Shown one piece after another: positions 32,232-43,845 of a stretch of 64,000 nucleotides of DNA. The notes below the pieces were generated by a model. That model saw only the letters and a list, made by a program, of their open reading frames with translations. It searched no databases and was not told where the DNA came from. This stretch comes from Pseudo-nitzschia pungens (Eukaryota; Bacillariophyta; Bacillariophyceae; Bacillariales; Bacillariaceae). Position 1 is the first letter of the stretch. The number at the start of each line of letters is the position of its first letter. Location of the stretch: positions 496,001-560,000 of the forward strand of contig CM074761.1 of assembly GCA_037355855.1 (NCBI GenBank), given 5' to 3'. Both the position numbers and the translations under genes were made by a program.

Positions 32232-33509
32232 ATGTCAGAATTTGAATTTGACACGCCCGTCCCCAGTTCCAAGAGCGGAAAACGGTTCGAAGAGCTCTAT
32301 CGGCTGAAACAAGTTGTAAGTTGGCATGTGGATCCTTAATACAGAAAGCAACGCTTTGATTTTTGGCAGGTTATCGTTCTCCGGTAATTTTACAATGCCT
32401 GGAAGGTGTTCGGTGTTCGGTGTTCGTCCCCATTTGATTCCTGTGCTTTCTCCTCGTGACCAGTGTCCATTCACATCAATCAATGTCTTTCTTTGTAATC
32501 TTTGCGTGTTAATTTTGGGTTTCCCAACAACTTTTGTGATGCGGCACTGTTCACTTGCTTTTTTCTCGATCGTTGGCAGCTGGGAACTGGAGCCTTTTCG
32601 ACTGTCCGAATGGGATACCATCGTGCGAACAGGGAGAAAACGTTCGCGATCAAATGCGTGAACCGGAAAAAGTTGACAGAAGAAGACGAGGCCGCTCTCC
32701 TGGACGAAGTTTCGATTCTGAAAGAAATGAAGCATTTGCACATTATTCGCCTCTACGACTTTTTCAAAGAAGCAACAACTTACTACCTCGTTATGGAAGA
32801 GATGGACGGAGGTGAGCTTTTCGACAGGATCGTAGCCAAAGCATATTACAACGAAAAAGAGGCCCGCGATACGTGCAAGATCCTGATCGAGGCCGTTGGT
32901 TACATGCACGACAACAACGTTGCGCACCGGGATTTGAAACCAGAAAACTTGTTGCTCGTCAGCAAAAATGATGATTCGCAGGTCAAAATCGCGGATTTCG
33001 GATTTGCCAAGAAGGTTTTCGAGGAAAACAGTCTTACCACACAATGTGGAACGCCAGGCTATGTTGCACCTGAGATTTTAGAGGGACGAAAGTATGATCA
33101 AAGAGCCGACATGTGGTCGGTTGGCGTCATCCTTTATATTCTTTTGGGAGGATATCCTCCTTTCATCGAAAACACACAGCGAGAGCTTTTCCGCAAAATC
33201 AAACGAGGAGATTACGAGTTCCACGAGGAATATTGGGGAACGGTCTCCACAGAAGCAAGGACTCTGATCGGATCTCTCTTGACCGTGGACCCCAAAAAAC
33301 GGCTCACGGCCGATGACGCGCTGACGAACCCTTGGATTCGAGGAGACGGCGACTCCCTAGCAAAGAGGGGTCTCGACAAAAACTTGCAGTCTCTCCGGAA
33401 ATTCAATGCCAAGAGAAAGTTTAAAGCCGCGGTATCGACGGTTGTTGCCGTGAACAAACTGAACTCTCTTGGATCGGCGATCAAGAATTTGAATGTAAGC
33501 GACGACTAA
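32232..33509 (+). CDS. Calcium/calmodulin-dependent-type serine/threonine protein kinase (CAMK group)
   Basis: Exon 1 (32232-32315) encodes MSEFEFDTPV...FEELYRLKQV, the intron is 32316-32579 (GTAAGT...TTGGCAG), and exon 2 (32580-33509) starts LGTGAFSTVRMG, the glycine-rich loop. All kinase landmarks are present: AIKCV lysine, YYLVMEEMDGGELFDRI hinge, HRDLKPENLLL catalytic loop, KIADFGFAK (DFG), CGTPGYVAPEIL activation segment, DMWSVGVILYILLGGYPPF, and RLTADDALTNPWI. The basic C-terminal tail (FNAKRKFKAAVSTVVAVNKL) resembles the autoinhibitory/calmodulin-binding segment of CaMKI/CaMKII-like kinases. No EF hands are present, so it is not a CDPK. 337 residues. A role in calcium signalling is inferred from the group. 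No frame breaks. Confidence 0.9.
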
Positions 33510-33638
33510 AGGTCGGATGTAAAAAAAATTATACGGCTGTCGGGTGTCGTTATGGAATATCGTTTCAATAAGAATCAGATTTTGCGGTAGTGTAAACAGT
33601 AAGTCAGTCATTTCTATCAACGTTCTACTAGAACAAAA

Positions 33639-33854
33639 TCATGTGCTACTACATTGTTTTGGAAAACTGCGCTTGTTGTAAAAGGTGCCATTTTGAAGAG
33701 GCACTTGATTACCAACCAATGAGTTGCGTAATCTTAACTGCATTTTAGTTAGAATCTGTTGCCGATCATGAGCGTTGTTGAAAGCGGAAGCAAAATCACT
33801 TGCTCGCGGTATCATCGTTGCCCAGACGACGAGCAGCATTTTGTATTGAAACAT
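33639..33854 (-). CDS. Possible small plastid-targeted protein
   Basis: ATG at 33854 gives 71 residues: MFQYKMLLVVWATMIPRASD, then F-A-S-A-F, which resembles a diatom signal peptide with an ASAF site, followed by a basic, Gln/Asn-rich tail (QQILTKMQLRLRNS). It sits 3' of the kinase gene on the opposite strand. Nothing else supports it, and the leader-like match could be chance; an in-frame upstream extension exists but uses non-ATG starts. Confidence 0.3.
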   Translation of the reverse strand: MFQYKMLLVVWATMIPRASDFASAFNNAHDRQQILTKMQLRLRNSLVGNQVPLQNGTFYNKRSFPKQCSST

Positions 33855-34285
33855 AACCACATGGTTGCTTGTCGTGTTTCCATCTGCCTTTGAGGCTTTG
33901 GTGTTCCTTGAACTTGGATAAGAGCACAATCACCACACGTGCCGTGTTTGCGCTTGCGTTTGTGTTTGCGTTGGTGTGCGAGGCATGCGGTTTCTTGGAC
34001 ATGCGGAGAAGAATCTTGATGGCAGAACAATCACAGGACGAACAAACGACACTATTCAAGCTTTAGTATAGTACTTTACGTAAACAACACACAATGGTTT
34101 TCCAATTTTCCTAAGATAAGCTTGCTTTGTTGCTGCTATTCAATGAAAACAAAAGGCTTCTTTGATAAAAAATCATTAGTGTAGAAGTAGGACGAGACCT
34201 GAATGAAATTTGAGTTTATGCAAGATTAGTTTTATTTTCCCTTTGTTGGTCTTGCGCTGATTATGGATCAGCGCTCATTTCTGTT
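33855..34285. other. Spacer, no gene seen
   Basis: This short spacer lies between the possible small plastid gene and the 3' end of the cyclophilin gene. It is AT-rich with no supported feature. Confidence 0.4.
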
Positions 34286-35240
34286 TCAGTTTGAAACCGT
34301 AGCTTTTGAAATGTAGGACAGATTTGGGTATGCGGATGTGAGGTACTCATTCCCCTTCTTCTGGATCAACGCCTGGTTTGGGCCCTTTCCTCCAGGTGCT
34401 CCTTCTCCGTATCCAGCGTACAACTTGTCTACAATGTCCATTCCCTCGAGTACCACTCCAAACGGGGAGAATCCCTGCTTGTCCAAGAAAGCGTTTCCCT
34501 GGTTTCGCGTGTTGATGAAGATTTGCGTGGTTCGCGTGTTTGGTCCAGCCGTAGCAAAGACTACGGTTCCTCTGCTATTGGTGACCTTCACAGGATCGTC
34601 CGGTATGCTGCTGCTGCGCCACTTGCTCATGACGGATGGATCGCCATTGATACCAAATTGCGCAATGAATCCAGGAAGCACACGGAAGAAACGGCAATCA
34701 TTGTAAAATCCATTCGAAACAAGTTCCTGTAATCATCGAGTACGAAGCAGATGCAAGACGTGAGAAATTGCATGTGGCTTGCACATAAGTTGCGCCGATT
34801 CCGCCACGTGCTCGAGGATGCCATCCACAAACGTTCCGGAGACTACTTACTTCAAATCTTGCCACACCACGGGGTGCCCAATCGGGCTTCATTTGAATCT
34901 TGATCGTTCCGGATTCACCGCCATCCAGGTTGCTCACTTGGATCTCTACAATCTTTCCACCCGAAGCGGCCGTATCGGTTTCGTCCGCGAAGACGGGAAG
35001 CGCCTTGCCACCGGTTCCTGCGACCAGCACCGACGCACCGAACAACCGTCTCACGGAAGAAAAGAAACCTCTTCGTTCCTGGTCGTTGCTTTCTTTTAGG
35101 TGCAGTGTTGTGGCAGACGCTCTAGAGCACTGGGGGAGAACGGGACCCGTGCTGAAGGCATCAATCTTTTTCGCGGTCCTGACCATCACGAGGGCCATGA
35201 CCATCAGAGAAAAGAAGTGGTATTTCGTTCTTGACATCAT
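34286..35240 (-). CDS. Cyclophilin-type peptidyl-prolyl isomerase, predicted plastid/thylakoid lumen
   Basis: Exon 1 (35240-34851) starts MMSRTKYHFFSLMVMALVMV ending ...IDA-F-S-T, a plastid-type site. A second hydrophobic segment follows after a twin-arginine-like context (RRGFFSSVRRLFGASVLVAG...ALPVFADE), which suggests lumenal targeting. The isomerase starts GKIVEIQVSNLDGGESGTIKI. The intron 34850-34727 (124 nt, GTAAGT...TTACAG) joins ARFE to ELVSNGFYNDCRFFRVLPGF in phase 0. Exon 2 has the cyclophilin core FIAQFGINGD, TVVFATAGPNTRTTQIFINT, and FSPFGVVLEGMDIVDKLYAG. The usual F-x-x-Q-x-G-D core is varied (IAQFGINGD), and the histidine of the active site is not evident, so activity is uncertain. 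276 residues. No frame breaks. Confidence 0.85.
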
Positions 35241-36483
35241 AGCTCTATTCTTTACTTCTTTTCTAGTTCGTACTCTTTCGATTGCTCGAATTATTTGTGA
35301 AGACAATGCCGTGCTCCTTTTGCCTTGTTGGATGCAGAGGTATCTTTTTGTGAATGGCTGACTTGTTCGAGAAGAATGGGAGCAAGACTGACCTATCTGT
35401 ACGTACTTGCACGGGTAAAAGAAACTTTGACACCGATTGCTGAGTTGTTCCTGTAACCGAAAGACTGTTGCCAAGCCGTCCCGACAATTATTACTGTGAC
35501 TGTTAATATGTTCTTGTTCAAATTTTTCTGATGGCAACGACCGCCAGTAATTTACGCTATGACTAATAATTACCGGTATGATTATCGAAGGGAAAGTGAG
35601 TCAGAAAGGAACGATAAATTTGAACTGTTGCCAGTCTTGCTCACAGTCTTGCACAGATTCCGTATGATTTTATTAGTAAGAATAAAATTTGATTGCGAAA
35701 CCTTAGGAAGATCGCCAAAGAATTAGACGATCAGAACGCATAGATTGAAGGTAACGACAAAAGGAGACACGATGATTGGTCAACTGCGGATTTGACCAGT
35801 TGTGTCAACTGCTGGATTTTTCGTCCGGTTTGGTTCAATACGAAATTGTGTGGCTAGATGACGTTTCAAGTGTCAAAGAACGGTTCAAAACCACGAATCG
35901 AATTTGTTGCCGAACCAAAACATAATAGCCTAATGAATTCAAACAAAAGAGCAATACGTGTAGTCGAGAAAGGATCCCTCCAATAGAAGTGTTTCTTTGA
36001 GAGTACAAGTACGTAGGTGTAGTCTAACCCCCCAAATTATGTACTAGTGGTAGGTACACATGACGCACTATTGGCAACATACCTACCATTCGACTTTGCG
36101 GTAGGCTAATATACGAAGTATTCAATATGAAGTAATCTGAAGGGTATGTCATGATGCACTTACGACTAAGTTAGTTAATCTTACTTGAACCAGGGGTCAG
36201 ACCCCTGACTTGAACTGCGTGCGGAAGGCAAAACACTAGAACAGTGCATTAGGTAACTTAGGGAAGAACATGTAGTAACCTTAACTCGTAGAATGATGCC
36301 AATAGTTGTCTCGTTGGTTGTCGCATAACGAACAAGAATGATCATCATCAATCAGTTCGAAAAAGTACGTACACGCACTTGTACCCCTACTGGTACGTAA
36401 CATGATGTGACAACCATAAACATAAAATCCGGCCCTCCACCGTTTTCTCCCAACTTCGTTATCACAACAGCAATTGCGTAACA
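35241..36483. other. Spacer with a perfect 17-bp palindrome
   Basis: This 1.24-kb stretch lies between divergent genes. A palindrome CAGGGGTCAGACCCCTG lies at about 36191-36207. Several TACGTA and GTACG motifs occur near 36010 and 36370. No gene is supported. Confidence 0.5.
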
Positions 36484-37760
36484 ATGACGAAAGCCACAGG
36501 TCGCAACAGCTTTCGCAACTTGATAAGTCGCAACAAGAGTCTCCTTTTCCTTGTGGCTATCGCAATCACTGCGAACGTTGACGAATGGAATGTGATAATC
36601 AACTCGTCGCCGATTTCGTCTTTGGTGGGATTCGCCGAGGCTTTTGCGGCGGGAGGTTTTGGCGGAGGCGGCTTTGGTTCTGCGAAGGGAAAGACCGGCA
36701 CGAAAAAGTCAAAGAAGAAAAAACAGCGACAGAGTCTTGTGGAGATCACGGACGCGACAACGACCACCACAAAGAAAAATGTCGGCATGGGAAATACGCC
36801 TTCCCCGGACACAAACCAACCGAAACTCGACAAATGGGGCTTGCCGGTCGCCACGCTAGAAGACATCTTCCCACCATTGCCGGAATCCTACCAAGCTCGA
36901 TCCCGTAGACTCCTCGAAGGATCACTACGAACTTTCGGAAATCCAAAACTTGTTGAAAGATCACGTAGATCTCGGAGACCTAAGTCGCATTTTTGACGAC
37001 CAGGGAGTTGCGAAGATTCCAAACGAAGACGGATCGACCATGCGGCTGAGATTGCTGCACGAATCCCCTCCTGTCTTGGCCTTGGAGAACTTTTTGACCA
37101 AAGACGAGTGCCAAGACGTCAAGAGGGTAGCCGAAAACGAGATGTCAACGCATCGAGTTGACTCGGCAACGTTCAAGGGCGCCCTGAGCACTCGCACGTC
37201 GACCTCTTGGTTTTGTCAGTACAGTGATGTACCGATGTTGGTTGCGAAAGCTCATTACATCCTCGGTGTCCCGCTGGAAACGATGGAGGAACCACAAATT
37301 GTGCGGTACAAGGGCGGAGAAGAATTTTCCTGGCACTACGACGAAGTGCCATCGGCACAGCTGTCGAACGGTGGTCAGCGTGTTGCAACACTGTTGGTCT
37401 ATCTGACAACGGTCCCGTCGTCGAGAGGAGGGGGCACGACGTTTCGAGATTTGAAAGAATCCTCTTCTTCCTCGTCATCACTCGTGATGCAGCCCGAAAG
37501 AGGTAGTGCATTGTTGTTTTTCCCATCCCTTGCTGATGGCACTCCCGACGATCGCACCCTGCACAAAAGCGAAATCCTAGTTAGGCAACAACGAAAACAC
37601 AGACAATGAGGACGGTCACAAATGGATCGTCCAGATGTGGACTCACCAGCACGACTATCAAGCCGCACTACCATTCGGAAACTCGAACAAAGCAGCTCGT
37701 GATATCATGGAGAAGACTGGTTCAAAACTTGGTTATAATAGTTGCGACGATGGTAACTAA
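36484..37760 (+). CDS. Prolyl-4-hydroxylase-like 2-oxoglutarate/Fe(II) dioxygenase (two frame slips)
   Basis: ATG at 36484; a hydrophobic segment (NKSLLFLVAIAITA) near residue 20 and a Gly/Lys-rich linker precede the enzyme. The catalytic part reads VLALENFLTKDECQDVKRVA, RTSTSWFCQYSD, IVRYKGGEEFSWHYDEVP (metal-binding His-x-Asp), RVATLLVYLTTV, GGGTTFRDL, GSALLFFPSLADGTPD, TLHKSEIL (third metal ligand His), and, after a slip, DGHKWIVQMWTHQHDY (2-oxoglutarate Lys). These are the landmark positions of P4H-type enzymes, which hydroxylate proline in secreted or other proteins. The +1 slips are at about 36891 (ESYK-LDPVDSSKDHYELSEI) and 37581 (HKSEILV-GNNENTDN). The second splits the active site. 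Stop is TAA 37758-37760; corrected length 424 residues, matching two extra bases modulo 3. ER lumen is likely, by family. Confidence 0.8.
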
Positions 37761-39056
37761 GGTGTCGGTGATATATTTTCTCGGCAGCAACCATGCGCTC
37801 CAATCACTGTGGAAGCGAACTGCGCATTCTTGGATTCACCGAGAATCCGCAGTGCATTGGATTCGACCATGGCAAGAACGGATGATTCCGCTTTTACTGC
37901 ATCGACGGCGCATGGAAACTCTGATACGAAACGTTGATACGGATTTGCGGCATATCACGACTCTTATTCACATCTTAGAGACACAGATTTTGACGCATGG
38001 ATTTTCGATCGCATGTTGGACACAGACTCACAGCACACGAAACCCAATGGGTGCACCGACGTCGACGGTGCATAAACAGATATATGGTGCAGAGACTCTG
38101 ATAGACATCTTGGGCACGGATTTACGGCACACCACTCCAAACGAGGCACGGCAAAAGAAGCCGCAAAAAATCCCACGGAAACAAACAGCGAAGAGACCAA
38201 CGATGGTGATGATTCGACTCGGAAGCGCGTTGAGGTCCGTGGTTCGCAGCTTGCTACTAACACTGTGAGCCGTGCGGGGCATGTCATATCGGTTGCAGAA
38301 ACGCCGTGCTGCGCAGTGCTCCTACAACGATCTCTGTTCGTGACTCTCCTACAACGATGTAAAATAAGGCTTATAATTATTTTTTTTTTTGACGAAAATG
38401 AAGAAGCGGGGCTGCAACATTCAGATGTCTTCAGTCTGCGCTGCGATACTCTTTAATGATTGTTGTTTGTGGAAAACAAATTTCAAGTTTTTTTCGTGTC
38501 CTTGTTCATTGTGGGAGAAGAACAAGTTGCCGCCGAAAGTGTGTGGTGAACCCTCAAACAAAGAAGTGACGATGAATCTGGAATTCGATTTGGGCTGGAA
38601 CAAGAAGAAGAATATGAACATGAGTAAGAAACTAGACAAGGAACGGACGTGCAGCACGGGCCAAACGCAAACGGTACCTATGGAATCGCCGCGATTATGA
38701 CTCCTACAGACCCGTGGTCATAATTTTACAAATCTTCCGCATACGACATGAAACTAGGACTGGATTAAGAGCATGGACAGGAACAAGAAAGAGGAACGTA
38801 TATAGCCCGTAACTTACGATACCTACGGAGCGAATGGGGTGACGATCCCCTGCAAAGCGATGTTCGAATGTTCCAAATCGACGGCTCCTGAAAATTCCCA
38901 GTCATACCTTAGAACAGTGGGCCTGTCGCAGACACAGATACACGACGCATTGCACATGGAGACTCTGATAAGTAATTTACAGGTCATTTTTCTTCTGCGA
39001 CATATTCGAACCTAATTGTTAGTGGTATTGAATGCAATTGAATCGTATCTATATTT
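37761..39056 (+). other. Coding-like but broken stretch 3' of the hydroxylase
   Basis: The region keeps a protein-like composition with stops every 30-80 codons. One frame reads SNHCGSELRILGFTENPQCI (37799-37860), then a TGA, then FRFYCIDGAWKL. Another is Asp/Thr-rich (38000-38440). A near-repeated block GA(A/G)ACTCTGATA appears near 37917, 38092 and 38957. It may be extra domain sequence of the hydroxylase, a decayed gene, or leader DNA; I cannot decide. Confidence 0.25.
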
Positions 39057-40400
39057 TTACTGGGACAAGGGCGAAAACAAGGATAACGACAACAGTGCCG
39101 TCAACTCTCGCGTGACGCGCAAAGCAGCCCCGACGGCACCCTCCATGACTCCGGGCGAGCTTTGATCTGTCTCGGTCCCGGCAAAAAGAAGAGTTCCTTC
39201 CCATTCCGATTTGGCAAGCTCCGCAACCGGTTGGGGGTGAGGAGTGATAGTAACGGGATTTCTATTGTCGCTAATGTATTCTTCGTGGGGCCATCGTTTC
39301 ACCTGAGAATTCGTCGAAGGAGCGGATGTATTTGGCAAGAACGGGAACTTTTTGGATGGCATCCATCGACAAAGAATCACACATCTGTTCCGCGCAATCT
39401 TTTGCGAGCTTCTCATCATCATTCGTGTGGTTGCTCAGAGAAGCCAATGTAAAAAATGTGAGGACAGACACGTTTTGGTCTGCCCCCTCTTCGTTGCAAT
39501 CATGTCTCTTCGAAGAGGACGAGGACGAGGACCACGAAAGAGGCGACCCATCGTAAACTTGAAAGGCAGGTCTTCCGAGATTCGGCGACAAGCAATCGTC
39601 CTCCTTCGTTGACGAGGAGAGGCCAGAATTCAGGACATCCCCGATAAACCAATGCAACTTTGGTCACACCCTGCCATCCAGGTTTGGGACGAAGACATGG
39701 CATTTGCCTTTGATGGTGGTAGCTTGGGTTCGAAGGAAACTTTGGTAGAGAGAATCATTTGGAGGAGCGGCCAAGACAACATGCGAAGTCCGAAAGACCT
39801 CTCCACTTGTCAACTCCACAGAAATGCTTCTATCCGAATTTCGTTTGATGGCAACGACGGGAGAATCCATTTGTATGCCCACCGAGTCGTCACTGATAGT
39901 TGTCTTTATTCTTTCTCGTCACTAATTCGTTGTAAATTTTGCCGGCGAATTCCACAGCTCCACCGACAATTCTTGTGGTTGTCGATGAATCATAATCTTC
40001 ACCAGGTTGAGGAAAGGTTTTGATGTCCAAAGTAGGAGAATTCACCAAGGCTCTCATGATTCTTGGTTGGTGGGGAGGCCATATCCAGGCTCCTCCGAGA
40101 TCTATCTTCCTGTCGTCGTTCTGCAATCTACCACCGATTCGAGAATTCGCCTCAAAAAGTTTCCAACGCAGCCTTCTCTCAATACCATTATCGGTTTTAA
40201 TTACAGAACAATTCATAGAACGGGCAACTAAAAGCCCGCTTAGTCCCCCACCTACAATGATGACATCGAATGGCGGTGCACCACTATTGTTTTCGCTCGC
40301 TTACCGATTTCTGGTGTTCGACGAGAAACGAAAGTGTACCATTTCTGTCATCACTCTCCGTCTGGTTCTTATTCTCATTCTTCTCTTGCTCCCTAGTCAT
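39057..40400 (-). CDS. Compact FAD-dependent amine oxidase (six frame slips)
   Basis: ATG at 40400 (MTREQEKNENKNQTESDDRN). After a slip the dinucleotide-binding motif appears: FDVIIVGGGLSGLLVARSMN, then KLFEANSRIGGRLQ and KIDLGGAWIWPP. The central strand is SPVVAIKRNS...TSHVVLAAPP; the MAO landmark PTWMAG-VTKVALVYRG-CPEFW follows, then NLGRPAFQVYDGS. The C-terminal flavin motif is WEGTLLFAGTETDQSSPGVMEGA. Slips (all +1) fall near 40291, 39900, 39684, 39670, 39621 and 39308. The two at 39684 and 39670 are needed together to read TWMAG then VTKVALVY, a canonical motif. Corrected length is about 445 residues; the family averages 450-500. Substrate unknown. Confidence 0.75.
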
Positions 40401-40943
40401 TTTGAATCTGTCTTTCTCACAAATTAGTTTGAGAATAGAGTGATCACTGTAATGCTCGACGAGTGATTTGCAACAATGGAATATTTTGGATTGTGAGGAT
40501 TTTGAGGAAAGACGGAAAATGATTTTTTTTGCTCGAGCAACAAACGATCACCTAACAGGAGAAAGTTTCTCATCACGACTCAATTATCAAGGTTCAGAGG
40601 ATTCACGTCGCAGGGGCTACCTTAGTTCTTAGTTTCAAACTTCCATCTTCGAATCTCGTAAAAAATCAGGAAGCTGCATCATAAGAAGACATCAAGTACG
40701 AAGTAGTTTTCTCATTCAGAAATTTGTCTTCTCAGAATTTCATGACAGAATGAACCTGGGCTTTGCAGCAATTGGCATTCAGCAATGTTCTTGTTATGGA
40801 GCTGAGGAGGATGCTTGAGAGGGTGTTGGTGGGTCTGCGGATACTATGGATCTGTACCACCAGAGCTACATCATATCTAGCATTTAGTAGCAGTCTACAG
40901 AGCAATTTTTTTCTTGTTACTTTTTACCATTGAAGGTGCTCGT
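40401..40943. other. Divergent spacer
   Basis: This 0.54-kb divergent spacer lies between the amine-oxidase gene (-) and the secreted-protein gene (+). It is AT-rich in parts and shows no gene. Confidence 0.5.
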
Positions 40944-43195
40944 ATGTTTGCTGGTGGCATTGTTAGTAGTCCTAGTGTCCTGTGGTTATACACCATACTA
41001 ATGGTGAACCCTGCTGGTGGAGGCCGTACTGGCTATGATTCCTCCGAAATCGACGCGGGAGGCAGCAGTGCTTCGGGATCTTTCCTCGATCAGAGTGGGA
41101 AGATCCGATGGGATGACTCGAGTACCGAAAACTATTCCACTGGCGTCGTAGGGGACGGAGCCAATCGCACTCGTCTCTACTGGCCGGGAGAAGACTACAG
41201 CAAAGGACTCGATTTCACGGGCGACCGGATTGTGTCGTCGAAAGTGCAGAGGACTGCAAAGCAATGGCAGAGAGCAATGGTCTTCGTTTCCTAGGATCTG
41301 CCGGCACCACAAAGTTTGCATGGGGATGTTTCACCAACAGAGACGGCGACGTTCGATTCGATGGCGACAGAGAAGAGGGTGGTACCGAAAAATACGCTAT
41401 GATCGATGTGCAGGGTGCAGCAAGCAGAAAACGCCTCTTTGGAAAAAAGAACGGGCAAGTTCAATGCATGTCGAGTACCTCGATTGATGCGATTCCAATT
41501 CGTCCATGGGTATGTTTCGCTTCCGAGACCAATCGATGCAGTAGATGCGATATCCATTTCATTTCTTTGGATCGATTCTGAGCGTTTCATCTCTTTTGAA
41601 AGTGCAACGTACGTGTACAATAACATTGGCAATCGAACCCATTCGATTCGCCAGGGCACTCTCGATCGATACGGGTTGAAGGCCGTTGGGAATCATTTGT
41701 CGGAGGAAAACCAATCGGTAAAATGGACATGTTGGAACCTCTGTACGCACCAAAATCGTTTTGCAAAACCACGCACGCCAAAAGCTAGAGTCTATGCTTC
41801 GAACGTGGATTCGTTCTCACTGGATTTGACTGTGTTCTGTCTTTCGGTGCGAACGACGGATGCTTTCTCGACCGTGTGTTTGTCAAAGATCCGCGAGAGT
41901 TTTCTTTGAAGCACGAGAGGATCGATTCGAAGAAGATGCCCGAAGGGATTTCCGAATCACTCTGTGGACAATCCATGACATGGCCATTGCCGGCGACGAA
42001 GATTGTGACAAGAACGGAGTCCTGGTCCAGAGCGAAGGTCGCAGCGTAGATGTCATTCCGTATCCCGCCTACGAGAACGATTGGCAGCAAGAGGTTCCAG
42101 CACTCTTAGATGCCGGTGAAACAATTGTTGCTAGCGAGGAAATCTTCCCAGCCACTACAAACGGTCGCATTGGTAGGTTGCTCTCCCTCGAAAGGTCCCG
42201 TGAAAGGGAGGGATGATTGCATCGGGTGCTGTCGTCAAAACCGATAGGACCAATCATTCTTTGCCTCATACCGCTCTCTATTACTTTCTACCTTCCCTGT
42301 CTCCTCAGGCGCCGCGGAATTCAGTTCAGTCTTCTCGAACCGTTCGATCTTCCCCCGGACGAAACAATCTGGTTTCCGAACCAATCGGACAGCGAAAAAG
42401 GCGATGGACGATTCAATTTTTGCGTGTTCGAATCGAATGCGCTCTCGATTACAACCCAGATGGCAAGCTCGATACCGTCGAGTTCCTGGACACCAAGTTT
42501 TCGGTCGTTGTGGACCTCAGAGCGGAGTTTGTGGGCTTTGATCCCGTCTTTGTTTGGATCTTCAACCGCGACGAGACAGACTATCAAACCCCGGCAATCG
42601 ACGAGGTCGACGTGAACGCCTTTTTGTGCTCGCCCGTCAGCAACAAAGCCCTCGATCCCGACCTCACGAGGTACACGGACGGCCAAGACTTTCGGCTGTG
42701 CCTTCGCCCCGTCTCGAAGAATCCGGCATCGTCTTCCTGCCCTCACGAGATTGCCTCGATCGAATCCGCAACGTGCTCCAACAACAATGGAGAGCCCCGG
42801 CTGGTCGTCTCCCCGGAAACCGGGCCCGACTACCCGACGATCGTCGAAGAACAATCCGACGAAAACGGTGTCCTGGGATTCACCTCCGTCGTCACCATAT
42901 GTTTTCGATTTGGATTTCGTTCTGGAACGACGCACGCTTCGCGCCGGGGTGGGTCCCTTCCGCTTCCTCAGCGGTGGCGGTGACATCGACGGTGGCAAAA
43001 CACCACGGGGTCGCAAGCTCCGCATGGTATCAGTCATCGCTCCCGCGGAAGAAGCGAGTTTCGCAGTCGGACTGAACCTCGGTGTTCAGCGACCCCAAAG
43101 AGCTACCATCTTCTGCCGCAAGCCCCGTGGTGAATTGCATTGCAGGGGTAGTTTTCGCTGGTGCCACATTCCTACGTGTAGCGGGAATGTTGTGA
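40944..43195 (+). CDS. Secreted/membrane-anchored Cys-containing protein, diatom-type, about three exons, about nine frame slips
   Basis: ATG at 40944 starts MFAGGIVSSPSVLWLYTILM, a probable signal peptide. After slips near 41203 and 41227 it reads DCVVESAEDCKAMAESNGLR, then FAWGCFTNRDGD. The intron 41510-41788 (GTATGT...GCTAG, 279 nt) leads to FVLTGFDCVLSFGANDGC. Later blocks include FSLLEPFDLPPDETIWFPNQ, CALDYNPDGKLDTVEFLDTK, VDLRAEFVGFDPVFVWIFNR and FDLDFVLERRTLRAG. The C-terminus is a hydrophobic anchor (NCIAGVVFAGATFLRVAGML, stop 43193-43195). The arrangement resembles lineage-specific secreted proteins of diatoms, from memory; no function is known. Further +1 slips are inferred near 41900, 42320 (two), 42420-42440 (two), 42902 and 43081. 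The second intron (about 42171 to 42310, GTAGGT...CTCAG) lies between the IFPATTNGRI block and the FSLLEPFDLP block. Exact joins there are uncertain. Confidence 0.5.
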
Positions 43196-43845
43196 AACAT
43201 ACCACCACAGTAGTACCTTTCGTTCGACAGAGAGGAATACGAAGTAGAAGTATGTGACTTGTGTTCTTCACAGGTTTCTCCGATTTCTACGAGTAAGTTT
43301 ACCACACAACATTTTGATTGACATTTTGACATCACCTTCCAAAACACAAAAAATGGATCGAACATTGTTGAACCAATCTCCATGGTTCACACTTTCTCAC
43401 AGAATTTCGATGCCTGACGTGTCCACCAACAATCTCATAAGATGCGCGACACCAATGGTTAAAAATAAAGGAGGTCTTCAAAATTAGAATTCAATCATAA
43501 AAGATACGTGTACCATAATTATGTCGTCGTAAAAGAAGTTCCAAGCACGTCTGTCTCGGCCTTTTGTGTCAACCAACATGGGCAACCTGCATGCCGTATT
43601 ATTTTTTGTTTCTTCCTTTCCTTCGCCTTTAAAGCAACACTTTTTGATACACAACTCGTGGGAACCATCTCAACAAGTAATTAGATTGTGAAGGCTGCCA
43701 ATATAAGCATTGATAAATAGTAGTTTTGAGGAGATCTCTACCAAAATTCCATCATATTCGGATTGATCGATCATTTTTCTTCCTTTCCAAATTCGGGTGT
43801 GTGCTTCCAAAGGCAGACGCAGACGCCACCGAAATTGTTCTAACG
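43196..43845. other. Spacer, no gene seen
   Basis: This 0.65-kb stretch lies between same-strand genes. It is AT-rich, with TATTATTTTTTGTTTC near 43597 and no supported coding sequence. Confidence 0.5.
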
